DNA of 35,291 bases from Flavobacteriaceae bacterium (GCA_013373385.1 JABXHX010000063.1:1-35291), one strand, 5' to 3'; positions 1 to 8,114 are shown, counted from the stretch's first letter. A program made the numbers and translations. Notes: a model not told the origin generated them from the sequence alone.

Positions 1-100
1 CCACCCCAGTATTACGTCGGTATGATAATAAGTAGGTCCGACGATAGCATGCAGGGTGGTGTATCGTACGGACCAGTAACCGCGTCATGCGTAGGAATAG
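1..100. other. GC-rich stretch of unknown nature at the window edge
   Basis: About half G+C by eye, unlike the AT-rich intergenic DNA elsewhere. It contains nested complementary segments: CCACCC (1-6) with GGGTGG (54-59), enclosing CGTCGG (15-20) with CCGACG (38-43), as in a folded RNA. Frame 1 is also open from base 1 until a stop inside the tRNA, so it could instead be the end of a protein gene cut by the window edge. I do not recognise it as any standard RNA gene or protein family. Confidence 0.35.
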
Positions 101-112
101 TTAAAGAAAACT

Positions 113-194
113 GCGAAAGTGGTGGAATTTGTAGACACGCTGGATTTAGGTTCCAGTGCCGCGAGGCGTGAGAGTTCGAGTCTCTCCACCTGTA
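113..194 (+). tRNA. tRNA-Leu (anticodon UAG), acceptor stem poorly paired
   Basis: Class II tRNA fold with long variable arm. The anticodon stem is CTGGA/TCCAG, and its seven-base loop carries TAG at 147-149 (leucine, CUA/CUN codons). The D-arm has the usual leucine pattern (GTGG...GTAGACAC). The T-arm is GAGAG (170-174) / CTCTC (182-186) with a TTCGAGT loop. No CCA is encoded. The odd point is the acceptor stem: the 5' strand GCGAAAG (113-119) faces CACCTGT (187-193), giving two Watson-Crick pairs, two G-U pairs and three mismatches in the middle. The body is convincing, but functionality is uncertain; a hybrid or pseudo-tRNA is possible. Confidence 0.8.
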
Positions 195-203
195 CAAAGC
201 AAG

Positions 204-232
204 AACCTTTTGAATTTTCAAGAGGTTTTTTT
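204..232 (+). terminator. Intrinsic terminator after tRNA-Leu
   Basis: Stem of AACCTTTTG pairing with CAAGAGGTT (one G-U pair) followed by a run of T. It lies ten bases beyond the tRNA and would end its transcript. Confidence 0.7.
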
Positions 233-317
233 ATGAGCACTCTTTTTGTTAATAACTTTAAATATTTGATAATAAATTAATTATTACATTAGAGCCTACT
301 AACTAAAAATTTATATT

Positions 318-560
318 ATGAGTTTATTGTACACAATTTTAATCGGAGCATTAGCAGGGTTTCTTGCAGGTAAATTAATGAAAGGTGGTGGTTTTGGCTT
401 TTTAATGAACATGGTTTTAGGAATTATTGGAGGTGCAGTAGGTGGCTGGCTTTTTGGAACTTTAGGGATTAGTTTGATGGATGGAATTGTAGGTGATTTG
501 TTAACAGGCCTAATAGGTGCAGTTGTAATTTTATTTATTGCTGGGCTGTTTAAGAAATAA
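318..560 (+). CDS. GlsB/YeaQ/YmgE-type small membrane protein (transglycosylase-associated family)
   Basis: 80 aa, almost entirely hydrophobic, with about three membrane segments (roughly residues 3-18, 27-48, 55-77) separated by glycine-rich turns. The G-x-x-x-G spacing (GALAGFLAGKLMKGGG, then GIIGGAVGGWLFG) is the signature of the transglycosylase-associated / YeaQ-YmgE family. Members are inner-membrane proteins of unknown biochemical role, often induced by stress or in stationary phase. Length is normal for the family. It stands alone between the tRNA and its own terminator, so it is probably monocistronic. Function beyond membrane location is not established. Confidence 0.88.
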   Translation: MSLLYTILIGALAGFLAGKLMKGGGFGFLMNMVLGIIGGAVGGWLFGTLGISLMDGIVGDLLTGLIGAVVILFIAGLFKK

Positions 561-582
561 TGAATTATTAAAAATTTAACTG

Positions 583-613
583 AAAGAGCTATTTTTTAAT
601 AGCTCTTTTTTTT
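583..613 (+). terminator. Intrinsic terminator after the GlsB-like gene
   Basis: Eleven-base perfect stem AAAGAGCTATT / AATAGCTCTTT followed by T-rich sequence, 22 bases past the stop codon. Confidence 0.8.
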
Positions 614-636
614 ATTTTTACAGAAAATATTTTTAT

Positions 637-1338
637 ATGGAATTAGGAACTAGAAATTATACAAAAGAGCAAATTCAAACCCTACAAGCTGCATTTATGT
701 CCAAGGTATATACTTGGATGTCTGGTGGTTTGGCAATAACAGGTTTAATTGCCATGTGGGTAGCGTCAATTTCTGGAATTGAGTTAATGATTCAAGAAAA
801 CATAATGTTATTTTATGGCTTAATCATAGGAGAAATTCTTTTGGTTGGCTACCTAATCTCGATGATTAACAGAATATCTGCACAAACAGCTGGAATTATT
901 TTTACAGCCTATGCTGCAATAAATGGCCTCACATTATCTGTAGTTTTTTTAGCATATACATCTGCATCTATTGCTAGCACATTTTTTGTTACCGCCGGTA
1001 CTTTTGCCATTATGAGTATCTATGGCTATTACACTAAAAAAGATTTGACCTCTTGGGGTAACTTGCTGTTTATGGCATTGATCGGAATTATCATTGCTTC
1101 TGTAGTGAATTTCTTTATGCAGAGTGAAATGTTGTATTGGTTAGTTACTTACGCAGGAGTACTTATTTTTGTTGGATTAACTGCATACGATACTCAGAAG
1201 ATTAAAAGAATGAGTACAGCTTCTGAAGTTGGTTCTGAGCAAGAAGCTAAAGGAGCTATTGTTGGTGCATTAATGTTGTATCTAGATTTTATAAATTTAT
1301 TCTTATTATTACTTAGAATTTTAGGTGATAGAAAGTAG
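637..1338 (+). CDS. Bax inhibitor-1 / YccA family membrane protein
   Basis: 233 aa with a short polar N-terminus (..YTKEQIQTLQAAFMSKVYTWM) and about seven membrane segments covering residues 28-230, the BI-1 (UPF0005) architecture. Family hallmarks include the A-Y-D-T-Q segment near residue 186 (GLTAYDTQKIK) and a C-terminal LYLDFINLFLLLLRILG. The conserved aspartates in these two segments correspond to the pH-sensing pair described for bacterial BI-1 calcium-leak channels. It sits on the cytoplasmic membrane. The gene has terminators on both sides and appears monocistronic. The family is clear; the physiological role in this organism is not. Confidence 0.93.
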   Translation: MELGTRNYTKEQIQTLQAAFMSKVYTWMSGGLAITGLIAMWVASISGIELMIQENIMLFYGLIIGEILLVGYLISMINRISAQTAGIIFTAYAAINGLTLSVVFLAYTSASIASTFFVTAGTFAIMSIYGYYTKKDLTSWGNLLFMALIGIIIASVVNFFMQSEMLYWLVTYAGVLIFVGLTAYDTQKIKRMSTASEVGSEQEAKGAIVGALMLYLDFINLFLLLLRILGDRK

Positions 1339-1358
1339 TAGAATATGTTAGAGAATAT

Positions 1359-1394
1359 AAAAAAAGCCAGTTTTGTCTAAAACTGGCTTTTTTA
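1359..1394. terminator. Bidirectional terminator between BI-1 and lipase genes
   Basis: Near-perfect palindrome: A-run, GCCAGTTTT, four-base loop, AAAACTGGC, T-run. It lies between convergent genes and can act in both directions. Confidence 0.85.
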
Positions 1395-1397
1395 TTT

Positions 1398-2324
1398 TTA
1401 GATTGAAGGACAAACATTTCCTTGGCAAGTTCCTTTCATATAACGATAGCCGCAACTAGCATGATGTGCATCACCGATTGCAGAAAAGTCTAATGTTGCC
1501 ATTTTTTCGATGATATCACCAACTCGAATTATCATGGGGGTTGGAATTACGGCTACATCTCCTTTTGCATCAATATATTTTAGAGATCCAACAGTTTGAT
1601 AATCCCAACTCGCTGCTTCAGAAAGAAACTTTTCGAAAGATTCAGGTAGAGGAAGTTCTTTTAGTAGCCTGATAAATTCTGGTGAAGGAGGTAATAGAGG
1701 AACAACGTCTAAGTAGTTTTCATAACGTAAATCATTTGGAAACTCTACATTATATACAGAGCAAAATTCTTTATCTCCAGGTTTTGGTCCGGCAAAAGTA
1801 ATGGTTTGTGTTGCATGTAAACCATATGCATTTTTAAAATACATAGCCGCAATTGGAGCCATCCCTCCACCTTTACTGTGCCCTGTAAAATATAATGGTA
1901 AACTATGTGTTGGATCTAAATTATCTATAGCTTTTTTAATCCCTTCAGCTAAGCTAATTAGGGCAAATAAAAAACCTGAATGTATCTCTCCAGGTAGGTT
2001 TATGTCTGAAGTTGGCTTTGCCATTAAATCCTGAATCCAATCTAATAGAGAATCCCATGTTAATGGAGAAGGAGGAAGCGTACCTCTAAAAGCAACGATA
2101 AGTTCAGAGTCTGTTTTACCAACTAAGGCAGCTTCTATTCTGAGCGAAGTTACTACAAAAGGATTTTTAACAAAGCCAATGGCATTGTATTGAGAATTGT
2201 CATCTCCACAAGGATTGTATTGTCCATTTTTACTTGAAGGTTTTATACAATAAGCTGATGCTGATGCGCAAAGTAGTTTACATGATAAATCTAAAGAGCT
2301 CATAAATTTTGGTTTTTTATTCAT
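1398..2324 (-). CDS. Lipase class 3 family alpha/beta hydrolase
   Basis: 308 aa. The nucleophile elbow GHSKGG (Ser150) follows a strand (LPLYFTGHS), the standard position in lipase class 3 (PF01764). Asp206 in ENYLDVVPLLP and one of the His pair at 287-288 (GDAHHASCGY) are the likely rest of the triad. The oxyanion-side motif VAFRGT is at 78-82, where class 3 lipases have it. No clear signal peptide is seen, although there are many cysteines (14, 20, 26, 39, 188, 291, 300, 306), which would be unusual for a purely cytoplasmic enzyme. Substrate is unknown; triacylglycerol or phospholipid hydrolysis is the family default. Monocistronic, convergent with the BI-1 gene. Confidence 0.85.
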   Translation of the reverse strand: MNKKPKFMSSLDLSCKLLCASASAYCIKPSSKNGQYNPCGDDNSQYNAIGFVKNPFVVTSLRIEAALVGKTDSELIVAFRGTLPPSPLTWDSLLDWIQDLMAKPTSDINLPGEIHSGFLFALISLAEGIKKAIDNLDPTHSLPLYFTGHSKGGGMAPIAAMYFKNAYGLHATQTITFAGPKPGDKEFCSVYNVEFPNDLRYENYLDVVPLLPPSPEFIRLLKELPLPESFEKFLSEAASWDYQTVGSLKYIDAKGDVAVIPTPMIIRVGDIIEKMATLDFSAIGDAHHASCGYRYMKGTCQGNVCPSI

Positions 2325-2430
2325 TTGTAATTTAGTTGCTTATGTTTATTCTCTTAAGCGTATAAATACTTGGTTCTAAAATGAAGTAGTATTACGTGTT
2401 ATAATAAAAGATTACTTTTTCTTTTTGCTG

Positions 2431-2438
2431 TATCTTTG
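2431..2438 (+). promoter_or_regulatory. Bacteroidota -7 box (TATCTTTG) for the DEAD-box gene
   Basis: Exact match to TAnnTTTG, 19 bases upstream of the start codon; a clear -33 TTG is not evident at the expected spacing. Confidence 0.5.
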
Positions 2439-2456
2439 CATTACTAATACATCAAT

Positions 2457-3692
2457 ATGAATTTTAAAGAATTAGGACTCAATAAACCTATTGTAAGAGC
2501 AATTTCTGAACTAGGCTTTAAAACACCAACAAGAGTACAAGAACAAACTATTCCTATTATTATAGAAAAAAGAAATGTTATTGTTTCTTCACAGACAGGT
2601 ACCGGAAAAACAGCTGCTTTTGTATTGCCTATACTTCAAAATTTATTCGATAGGCAAGATGCCTCAAAGAAAGGTAAAAAAATAAGAGCCTTAATTGTTA
2701 GCCCAACACGAGAATTGGCACAACAGTTATTTGAAAACTGCAAACAGTTTAGTAAGTATACCAATATAAGAACGGGTATTGTGTATGGCGGAATTTCACT
2801 TGAGCCTCAAAAAGAGGTGTTGCGAAAAGGAGTAGATATTTTAATTGCTACTCCAGGTAGGTTGTTAGATTTGCACAAGCAAGATGCCGTACATCTTGAT
2901 TTTGTAGAAACACTGGTCTTAGATGAAGCAGATTTAATGTTAGATATGGGGTTTATAGATGATATTAGTAAAATAGAATACTTATGCCCTAAAGAAAAAC
3001 AGCAATTGTTATTTTCTGCTACAATGCCGCCAAAGGTGGTTGAGTTGGCAAAATCGATATTAGATCATCCAGTAAAAATTGAGGTGACTCCAACTGCATC
3101 AACAGTAAAAGAAATAGCGCAAATGCTATATTATGTACCAAAGCCAAAAAAAATAGCACTGTGTTTGCATTTGTTAAGAAACACCATAAAAGGCAGTGTT
3201 ATTATTTTTAGAAGAACAAAGTTTGGTGTAGATAAGTTAGAAAAAATGTTGTTAAAAAACGGGTATTCTGTAGCGAGTATTCACGGAGATAAATCGCAAC
3301 ACTCTCGTCTAGAAGTGCTGCAAAAGTTTAAAAATTCTGAAATTGCTATTTTAATAGCTACAGATGTTGCTTCACGTGGTATTGATATTAAAAATGTAGA
3401 TGCTGTAATTAATTTTGATGTGCCAAATTTACCTGAGACTTATGTGCATAGAATAGGTAGAACTGGTAGAGCAGGAGAGAAAGGAATAGCTTATACTTTT
3501 TGTGCTGCTGATGAAAAAAATCACATAGCATCAATACAAAAATTGACACAGAAAAAACTAGACGTTGTTGAAGAACATCCCTATTTATTAGATCCAGAGG
3601 CAACACCAGAAGTGCATAAAAAGAAAGGGAGTAAGTATAAAAAAGGTAGAAAATCTGAAGCTTCTAAGAAGAAGAAAAAGCGATGGTATTAA
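2457..3692 (+). CDS. DEAD-box ATP-dependent RNA helicase (RhlE-like)
   Basis: 411 aa with all core motifs in order: Q motif (F3 ... Q28), motif I SQTGTGKT (45-52), Ia PTRELAQ (83-89), GG (111-112), TPGR (132-135), II DEAD (156-159), III SAT (187-189), IV VIIFRRT, V ATDVASRGID (301-310) and VI HRIGRTGR (331-338). The C-terminus is a short lysine-rich tail (KKKGSKYKKGRK... KKKKKRWY), typical of RhlE-type cold-shock/ribosome-assembly helicases and useful for RNA binding. It unwinds RNA duplexes with ATP in the cytoplasm. It stands between its own -7 box and a bidirectional terminator. The exact subfamily (RhlE versus another RNA helicase) is inferred from length and tail. Confidence 0.95.
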   Translation: MNFKELGLNKPIVRAISELGFKTPTRVQEQTIPIIIEKRNVIVSSQTGTGKTAAFVLPILQNLFDRQDASKKGKKIRALIVSPTRELAQQLFENCKQFSKYTNIRTGIVYGGISLEPQKEVLRKGVDILIATPGRLLDLHKQDAVHLDFVETLVLDEADLMLDMGFIDDISKIEYLCPKEKQQLLFSATMPPKVVELAKSILDHPVKIEVTPTASTVKEIAQMLYYVPKPKKIALCLHLLRNTIKGSVIIFRRTKFGVDKLEKMLLKNGYSVASIHGDKSQHSRLEVLQKFKNSEIAILIATDVASRGIDIKNVDAVINFDVPNLPETYVHRIGRTGRAGEKGIAYTFCAADEKNHIASIQKLTQKKLDVVEEHPYLLDPEATPEVHKKKGSKYKKGRKSEASKKKKKRWY

Positions 3693-3694
3693 AT

Positions 3695-3727
3695 AAAAAA
3701 AGCTCTTCAATTCTGAAGAGCTTTTTT
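3695..3727. terminator. Bidirectional terminator between helicase and NTF2-like genes
   Basis: Palindrome AAGCTCTTCA / TGAAGAGCTT with A-run before and T-run after, between convergent genes. Confidence 0.85.
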
Positions 3728-3728
3728 A

Positions 3729-4172
3729 TTATTTTTTGTTTGGGCCTTGCCAAATTACTTGTTCAATGAGCCAAGATCCATCATCTTGTTTGGCTAAAAA
3801 CATATAATCTGTCCCCCAATAGGCAGTAACTTTAACAGTAGCAATCTTATCCATAATGTCTAAAATGGCTACTTTTTTTGGTGAACCTTTTTTTGCATAA
3901 TTGTTTTTAGAAACTACATTTTCTGCAAACTTCAAAGCGCCTTCAAAAGTCATCGGAATTTTCTTTCCGTATTTCTTTGTCTTTTGAGATTTCCAATAGC
4001 CAAATTTATGTAGTGTTGGGCTTAAGGCCGATTTTAATTTAGCCTTATCACCTTGGTAAAATCCTTCTAAATAATTCATACAAGCTTGAGTAACCAGTTC
4101 TTTGTCTGATTTCTGTGCATTGGTTTGTAAGCTAAAACTTACTACAAACAATAGTAAAATAAGTTTTTTCAT
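3729..4172 (-). CDS. Secreted NTF2-like / putative lumazine-binding family protein
   Basis: 147 aa. A signal peptide (MKKLILLLFVVSFSLQTNAQ) points to export. The mature part follows the SnoaL/NTF2-like plan: an N-terminal helix (VTQACMNYLEGFYQGD), then LKSALSPTLHKFGYW, and a final strand pair (YMFLAKQDDGSWLIEQVIWQ). This matches the putative lumazine-binding subgroup (PF12893), common in Bacteroidota. No enzymatic activity can be deduced. It is the last gene of a minus-strand operon, 15 bases after the intact M14 peptidase, so it may serve the same periplasmic process, but that is inference from position only. Confidence 0.8.
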   Translation of the reverse strand: MKKLILLLFVVSFSLQTNAQKSDKELVTQACMNYLEGFYQGDKAKLKSALSPTLHKFGYWKSQKTKKYGKKIPMTFEGALKFAENVVSKNNYAKKGSPKKVAILDIMDKIATVKVTAYWGTDYMFLAKQDDGSWLIEQVIWQGPNKK

Positions 4173-4187
4173 AATATATGATTTAAG

Positions 4188-5930
4188 TTATTTATTTCTT
4201 TTTGTAATCAAACCTCCTTTTTCACTATCAACAGTAATAGTAAACTTTGCACTCCCTTTTACAATCCAACGTACTTTAACCACACCATTACCTGGAATAT
4301 TTCTCACCTTCATTTTAGCTGGGTTGTGCTTTTGTTCTTGTGTTACATTAAAATCGGCATCTGTAACAATCATACCAGCAATAACTTTTATTCCCTTAAT
4401 ACTCACAAAATCGGGTCTGGTAATATTGTATTTTAAATCTTGACTTGCATGCGTTGGCATAAGTCTATCGTTTTTAATAGTAACAGTAATTTCTTTTAAA
4501 CCACCACCTATTTTCTTTTCTTTGATTTCATCAATGGTGATGTTTGGCATGTGATACGCATGATAAAAAGTAAATGCCATATTTCTATGCGCTTCTTCTT
4601 CTAACATAAAACCTGGAGTTGCTCTACCAAAATTCTTTTTAAATCCGCCAACTTCAATTTTTCCGTAAGTAGGATGGTCAAATTCTTTCCAAGGCGTAAA
4701 AGCATCATTCATCAACAAGTCTTTGTCAAAATCATAAGTTTGATTTCTTCCAGCATTATTTTTTTTGTAGTACGCAAACGAAGTAAAGATTTCATTGGTA
4801 AAGGTGTAAATTCCTCTACCACCATAAAACCAATCTAATTCACCACCAAAAACAGAATACAAGTCTTTGTATACAGTTAAATAGCGATAACCTGGGAGCA
4901 TTTTTTCTCCTTTTCTACCAATTGCATCATAAATTCTGATGTCTTGTCTGTTGTAGGTTGCAATGTCTTCTTGTGCTCCTGGACCGCGTAATATCATTCC
5001 GCCAGAATTATGAAAACTTTGCGCTCCTGCAATATTAGGATGCGCTAACACAAAGTCTGCTACAGCTCTGGTTTCTGGAAGAGAAAAAGGGTATTTGTAG
5101 GCACCACGTTGAATGTAATCTGGTTGCCATTTCCATCCCCAATCTCTATTTGGGTCGTAATATCCATGTGTGTCTTCGTTGATTCTTCCATCGCCATCAT
5201 TGTCAATTCCTTCGCTACCTAAATATTCATAGCGCTGCGTAGTAACTACATCATCTGGACCTACTTGAATCATTTTTCTTGGGTCTTTTGGGTCGATGAT
5301 AAAATTACCATGTTTACTTTTTCTTCGCATTCTGGTAATAGAGCCATCACCATCAATATCATCATATCCATCTTCATCAAATTTCCCGTCTCTATCATCA
5401 TCAAGAGCAATCATTCCAGATCTCGGACTATGAGCTGTGTTCGGCTCTTTCATATAATTATTTCTAGCATCTGGATTAATGGTTGGTACGATGTAAAAAA
5501 CACGGCTGTTTAGCATATTTGTTATATAGTCATTATCGCCAAAATTTTCGGTTAAATACCATGCTGTATAGATGCAAATCTCTCCACCTTGAATTTCATT
5601 AGAATGGATGTTTCCGTCAACATAAAAGCCCGGTTTTCTGTCTGCATTTCCTTTTTTATAATTGGTAATTGCCAGCATCCAAATATCTTTTCCTTTGGCT
5701 GATTTTCCAATCGATTTTCTTTGTACCAAATTTGGATGTGCATCAGCAATTTTTTTACTCAATGCGGCTAAACCTTCAGCCGTGTAATATCTGTTGAAAG
5801 AAATTTGAACTTTAGGGTTGTGTGGTGAACCTGCCGCTCTAAAAATTTCAGTACTATTTTGTGCTCCTATTGCTAATGGAAATAAAAACACTAGCAACAA
5901 TGATTGTATGATATTTCTATTGATTTTCAT
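4188..5930 (-). CDS. Secreted M14 family zinc carboxypeptidase with EF-hand-like loops
   Basis: 580 aa with a signal peptide (residues 1-23). The M14 zinc site is intact: H109 and E112 (GNIHSNE) and H307 (QSFHNSGG), with the substrate-binding N-R pair in DPNRDWGW (259-266). The catalytic glutamate is probably in FTNEIFTS. Inserted between the first and third zinc ligands are three calcium-loop motifs of EF-hand/dockerin style: DDDRDGKFDED, DIDGDGSITRM and DNDGDGRINED (about residues 177-252). The C-terminal part (from about 470) looks like a beta-sandwich. It probably trims C-terminal residues from peptides outside the cytoplasm. It is the middle gene of an operon behind a catalytically degenerate paralogue. 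Confidence 0.93.
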   Translation of the reverse strand: MKINRNIIQSLLLVFLFPLAIGAQNSTEIFRAAGSPHNPKVQISFNRYYTAEGLAALSKKIADAHPNLVQRKSIGKSAKGKDIWMLAITNYKKGNADRKPGFYVDGNIHSNEIQGGEICIYTAWYLTENFGDNDYITNMLNSRVFYIVPTINPDARNNYMKEPNTAHSPRSGMIALDDDRDGKFDEDGYDDIDGDGSITRMRRKSKHGNFIIDPKDPRKMIQVGPDDVVTTQRYEYLGSEGIDNDGDGRINEDTHGYYDPNRDWGWKWQPDYIQRGAYKYPFSLPETRAVADFVLAHPNIAGAQSFHNSGGMILRGPGAQEDIATYNRQDIRIYDAIGRKGEKMLPGYRYLTVYKDLYSVFGGELDWFYGGRGIYTFTNEIFTSFAYYKKNNAGRNQTYDFDKDLLMNDAFTPWKEFDHPTYGKIEVGGFKKNFGRATPGFMLEEEAHRNMAFTFYHAYHMPNITIDEIKEKKIGGGLKEITVTIKNDRLMPTHASQDLKYNITRPDFVSIKGIKVIAGMIVTDADFNVTQEQKHNPAKMKVRNIPGNGVVKVRWIVKGSAKFTITVDSEKGGLITKRNK

Positions 5931-5943
5931 GTTTTCTAATTCT

Positions 5944-7572
5944 TTATTTTAAGTTGATTGTTGCTGTATCTATACCTGTATGTGATGTGCCTGCTTCTAC
6001 ACTAACACTACCTTTACCCTTTACCAACCAAGTAAATTGCTGACTACTGTCTGCATCTATACTTGTAATTAGAGTAATTGCTCTACCGCTTAAAATTTGT
6101 TGTTTTTTATTGGTTTTTAAAGCTATTTTGATTCTTCTTAACCAACGCGAACGCTTGCCCATTTCTGTATGTGTTGGTAATAAACCACTATTATATACAT
6201 CAACCGTTATTCTAGTCATTCCTTTTCCAACAGCTTCTGTTTTGATGTTTTTTAGTTTGATGTTTGCTTGCATATTGGCTAGCTCTACAATAAAATCTGT
6301 ATGTTTTTTACTGATGTCTGCTACCATTTTATAAGGCGGGTTTATCATTTTGTAAGGAGAAATTCCGCCAATTTCTACTTTTTGATTTGGAAAATCTGGA
6401 TGTTTTACAACAGTCCAATTAACAAACGCATTGCTAATATTTTCTTTCTTTGCCCAGTTTAGGTAATTAACGTAGTTGTTTTTTGCCGATTTTTTTGCCG
6501 AGTCTTTTACTTTTGGAACCCACCATCCTGGAGTACTTAAAGCTAGCTTGCCAAAATGAAAATAAGACCATTGGAAAAAGCTACCTCCTTTACCTGTGTT
6601 TTTAGGCGCATTTTTTGCTCCGATAATCTTATTGTATTTTCCTGATAAAAACTTGTTAAGGCTTGCATCTTGTTTAAGAATACTAGTAACTACTCTTTTT
6701 CTAGCGCCACTTGGATTGTATTTTAAAGGATTAGATAAGTTGTTTTCTGGGCCTAAAGTGATAATTGCATAAATATTCCATTGTTGGTATAAAAAATCTA
6801 ACAAGGCTCTGTTTTCTTTTTCAGAAACGGGGTGTTCACCGGCTCCTGATGTAAAATACGGATAGTTAAAACTAAAGTTTTTATTAAACTGAACTCCGCC
6901 TTTTCCATCTTCATTAAATTTACCATCTTTATCATTATCTACACCTTCTGTAAATAATTTATACTTCCCAATTTCACCTTTATTTTTGTCAGCTTTAACA
7001 AGAATTCTTTCATCTTCTTTTAGTTTGATATAGTTACCGGTTGCGTCTTCAACACGCATCATAGTAATCAACCCATCATTATTTAAATCATCAAAAGGAT
7101 CTTCATTTACGCTACCATCTCTATCATTGTCGGTGTTTTTTGCATTTCCATTATTGTAATGATTTAACTTAGAAAAATAATTTTCGGTTGCATTCGGACT
7201 CATATTTGGGAAAATGTAAAAAGTGGTTTTTTCTAAAATATCTGTGTGATTTTTTAAAATGTTTTCGGCAATTGTAACGGCCATTTCTGGTCCTAAAATG
7301 TGTTTGCCATCTACACCACTCACTATGGCAATAGCTGGTTTGTTACTTGGGTTGCCTTTAGATAAAGTTAACGACCAAATTTTATGACCACCAATTGTAG
7401 TAGTTAGTTCTTTTAATTGTACGCTATTAGTATTTGCTCTCTGTAACGTTTTAAGTTTTTTTGTTAATTTACTGTAGTTGCTATAATCAATTTGTGCTGA
7501 AGTATGCAAGGTAGTAAAACAAGTAAGTACCCCAACCAATAAGGTAAAGACTCTTTTTTTGTAGTGCATCAT
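5944..7572 (-). CDS. M14-like peptidase paralogue lacking the zinc ligands (probable pseudoenzyme)
   Basis: 542 aa with a signal peptide (MMHYKK.. to about residue 26). It is colinear with the neighbouring M14 peptidase, including three calcium-loop motifs (DNDRDGSVNED, DLNNDGLITMM, DNDKDGKFNED) and the same C-terminal domain. Aligning by eye, the H109/E112 zinc pair of the neighbour becomes D88/H91 (GVDGKH), the third histidine segment reads ITLGPENNLS, and the DPNRDW segment becomes FNKNFSF. A normal M14 zinc site is therefore absent. It is the first gene of the operon, 13 bases ahead of the intact peptidase, which fits a partner or binding role. The reading frame is intact, so it is not a broken gene. 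Confidence 0.85.
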   Translation of the reverse strand: MMHYKKRVFTLLVGVLTCFTTLHTSAQIDYSNYSKLTKKLKTLQRANTNSVQLKELTTTIGGHKIWSLTLSKGNPSNKPAIAIVSGVDGKHILGPEMAVTIAENILKNHTDILEKTTFYIFPNMSPNATENYFSKLNHYNNGNAKNTDNDRDGSVNEDPFDDLNNDGLITMMRVEDATGNYIKLKEDERILVKADKNKGEIGKYKLFTEGVDNDKDGKFNEDGKGGVQFNKNFSFNYPYFTSGAGEHPVSEKENRALLDFLYQQWNIYAIITLGPENNLSNPLKYNPSGARKRVVTSILKQDASLNKFLSGKYNKIIGAKNAPKNTGKGGSFFQWSYFHFGKLALSTPGWWVPKVKDSAKKSAKNNYVNYLNWAKKENISNAFVNWTVVKHPDFPNQKVEIGGISPYKMINPPYKMVADISKKHTDFIVELANMQANIKLKNIKTEAVGKGMTRITVDVYNSGLLPTHTEMGKRSRWLRRIKIALKTNKKQQILSGRAITLITSIDADSSQQFTWLVKGKGSVSVEAGTSHTGIDTATINLK

Positions 7573-7607
7573 AAAGATTTGTTTAGTTAGTATTGTATCT
7601 ATCTTAA

Positions 7608-7639
7608 CAAATCTATCTGATATTTATTTGAGAAACAAA
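7608..7639 (-). promoter_or_regulatory. Bacteroidota promoter for the M14 operon
   Basis: On the minus strand a -33 TTTG (7639-7636) is followed after 20 bases by an exact -7 box TAGATTTG (7615-7608). The start codon lies 35 bases further on. Confidence 0.6.
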
Positions 7640-7659
7640 AAAATAAGTTTTTTTAACAT

Positions 7660-8103
7660 TTACTTTTGAATGATAATGTCTTCAAAATCTGCCGTTTTAT
7701 CTAAAGCTAAAAAGAGTTTGTGAAATTTTTCTGAAGGCGTGGCTAACTTTCTTTTTGTTAAATCTATCCATGCACCGTATACATGTATTTCTGCTGCTAA
7801 TTTTCCGTTGGCATTAAAAATATGGTGTTGTAATTTCCATCGTTCTAATTTACTAGAAACGGCTTTTAATGTTAGACTTACAGAAATATCTTCGCCTAAA
7901 TGAATTTCTTTGTAAAAAGAAGTTTCTTCTTTAAAGAGAATTGGTCCTAAATTTTCTTTGGCAAAATCTTCAATAGAAAATCCTTGTTCTTTAAAGTATC
8001 GAACTCTGGTTTCTGCTGCATAATCATTATAGGCCGTATGACGCATGTGTCTATTGGCATCAAAATCAGACCACCTAGTTTTAAAAGTTATCGAAAAATT
8101 CAT
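7660..8103 (-). CDS. Acyl-CoA thioesterase, hotdog fold (YbgC/FadM-like)
   Basis: 147 aa. The N-terminus carries the 4-hydroxybenzoyl-CoA thioesterase-type signature TRWSDFDANRHMRHTAY, in which the second aspartate (Asp15) of the D-x-D-x-N-x-H pattern is in the usual catalytic position. The rest (FKEETSFYKEIHLGEDISV, then WKLQHHIFNANGKLAAE) follows the single hotdog layout. It would hydrolyse acyl-CoA thioesters in the cytoplasm; chain preference is unknown. The start is 11 bases after the prc-like stop, so the two are co-transcribed. This pairing may simply be historical, since the protease is exported and the thioesterase is not. Confidence 0.88.
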   Translation of the reverse strand: MNFSITFKTRWSDFDANRHMRHTAYNDYAAETRVRYFKEQGFSIEDFAKENLGPILFKEETSFYKEIHLGEDISVSLTLKAVSSKLERWKLQHHIFNANGKLAAEIHVYGAWIDLTKRKLATPSEKFHKLFLALDKTADFEDIIIQK

Positions 8104-8114
8104 TAAGGTTTCAA

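Noticed and set aside
12..221. 69-codon minus-strand frame across the tRNA and left edge
   Set aside because: It is the antisense shadow of the tRNA-Leu gene and shows no protein-family pattern.
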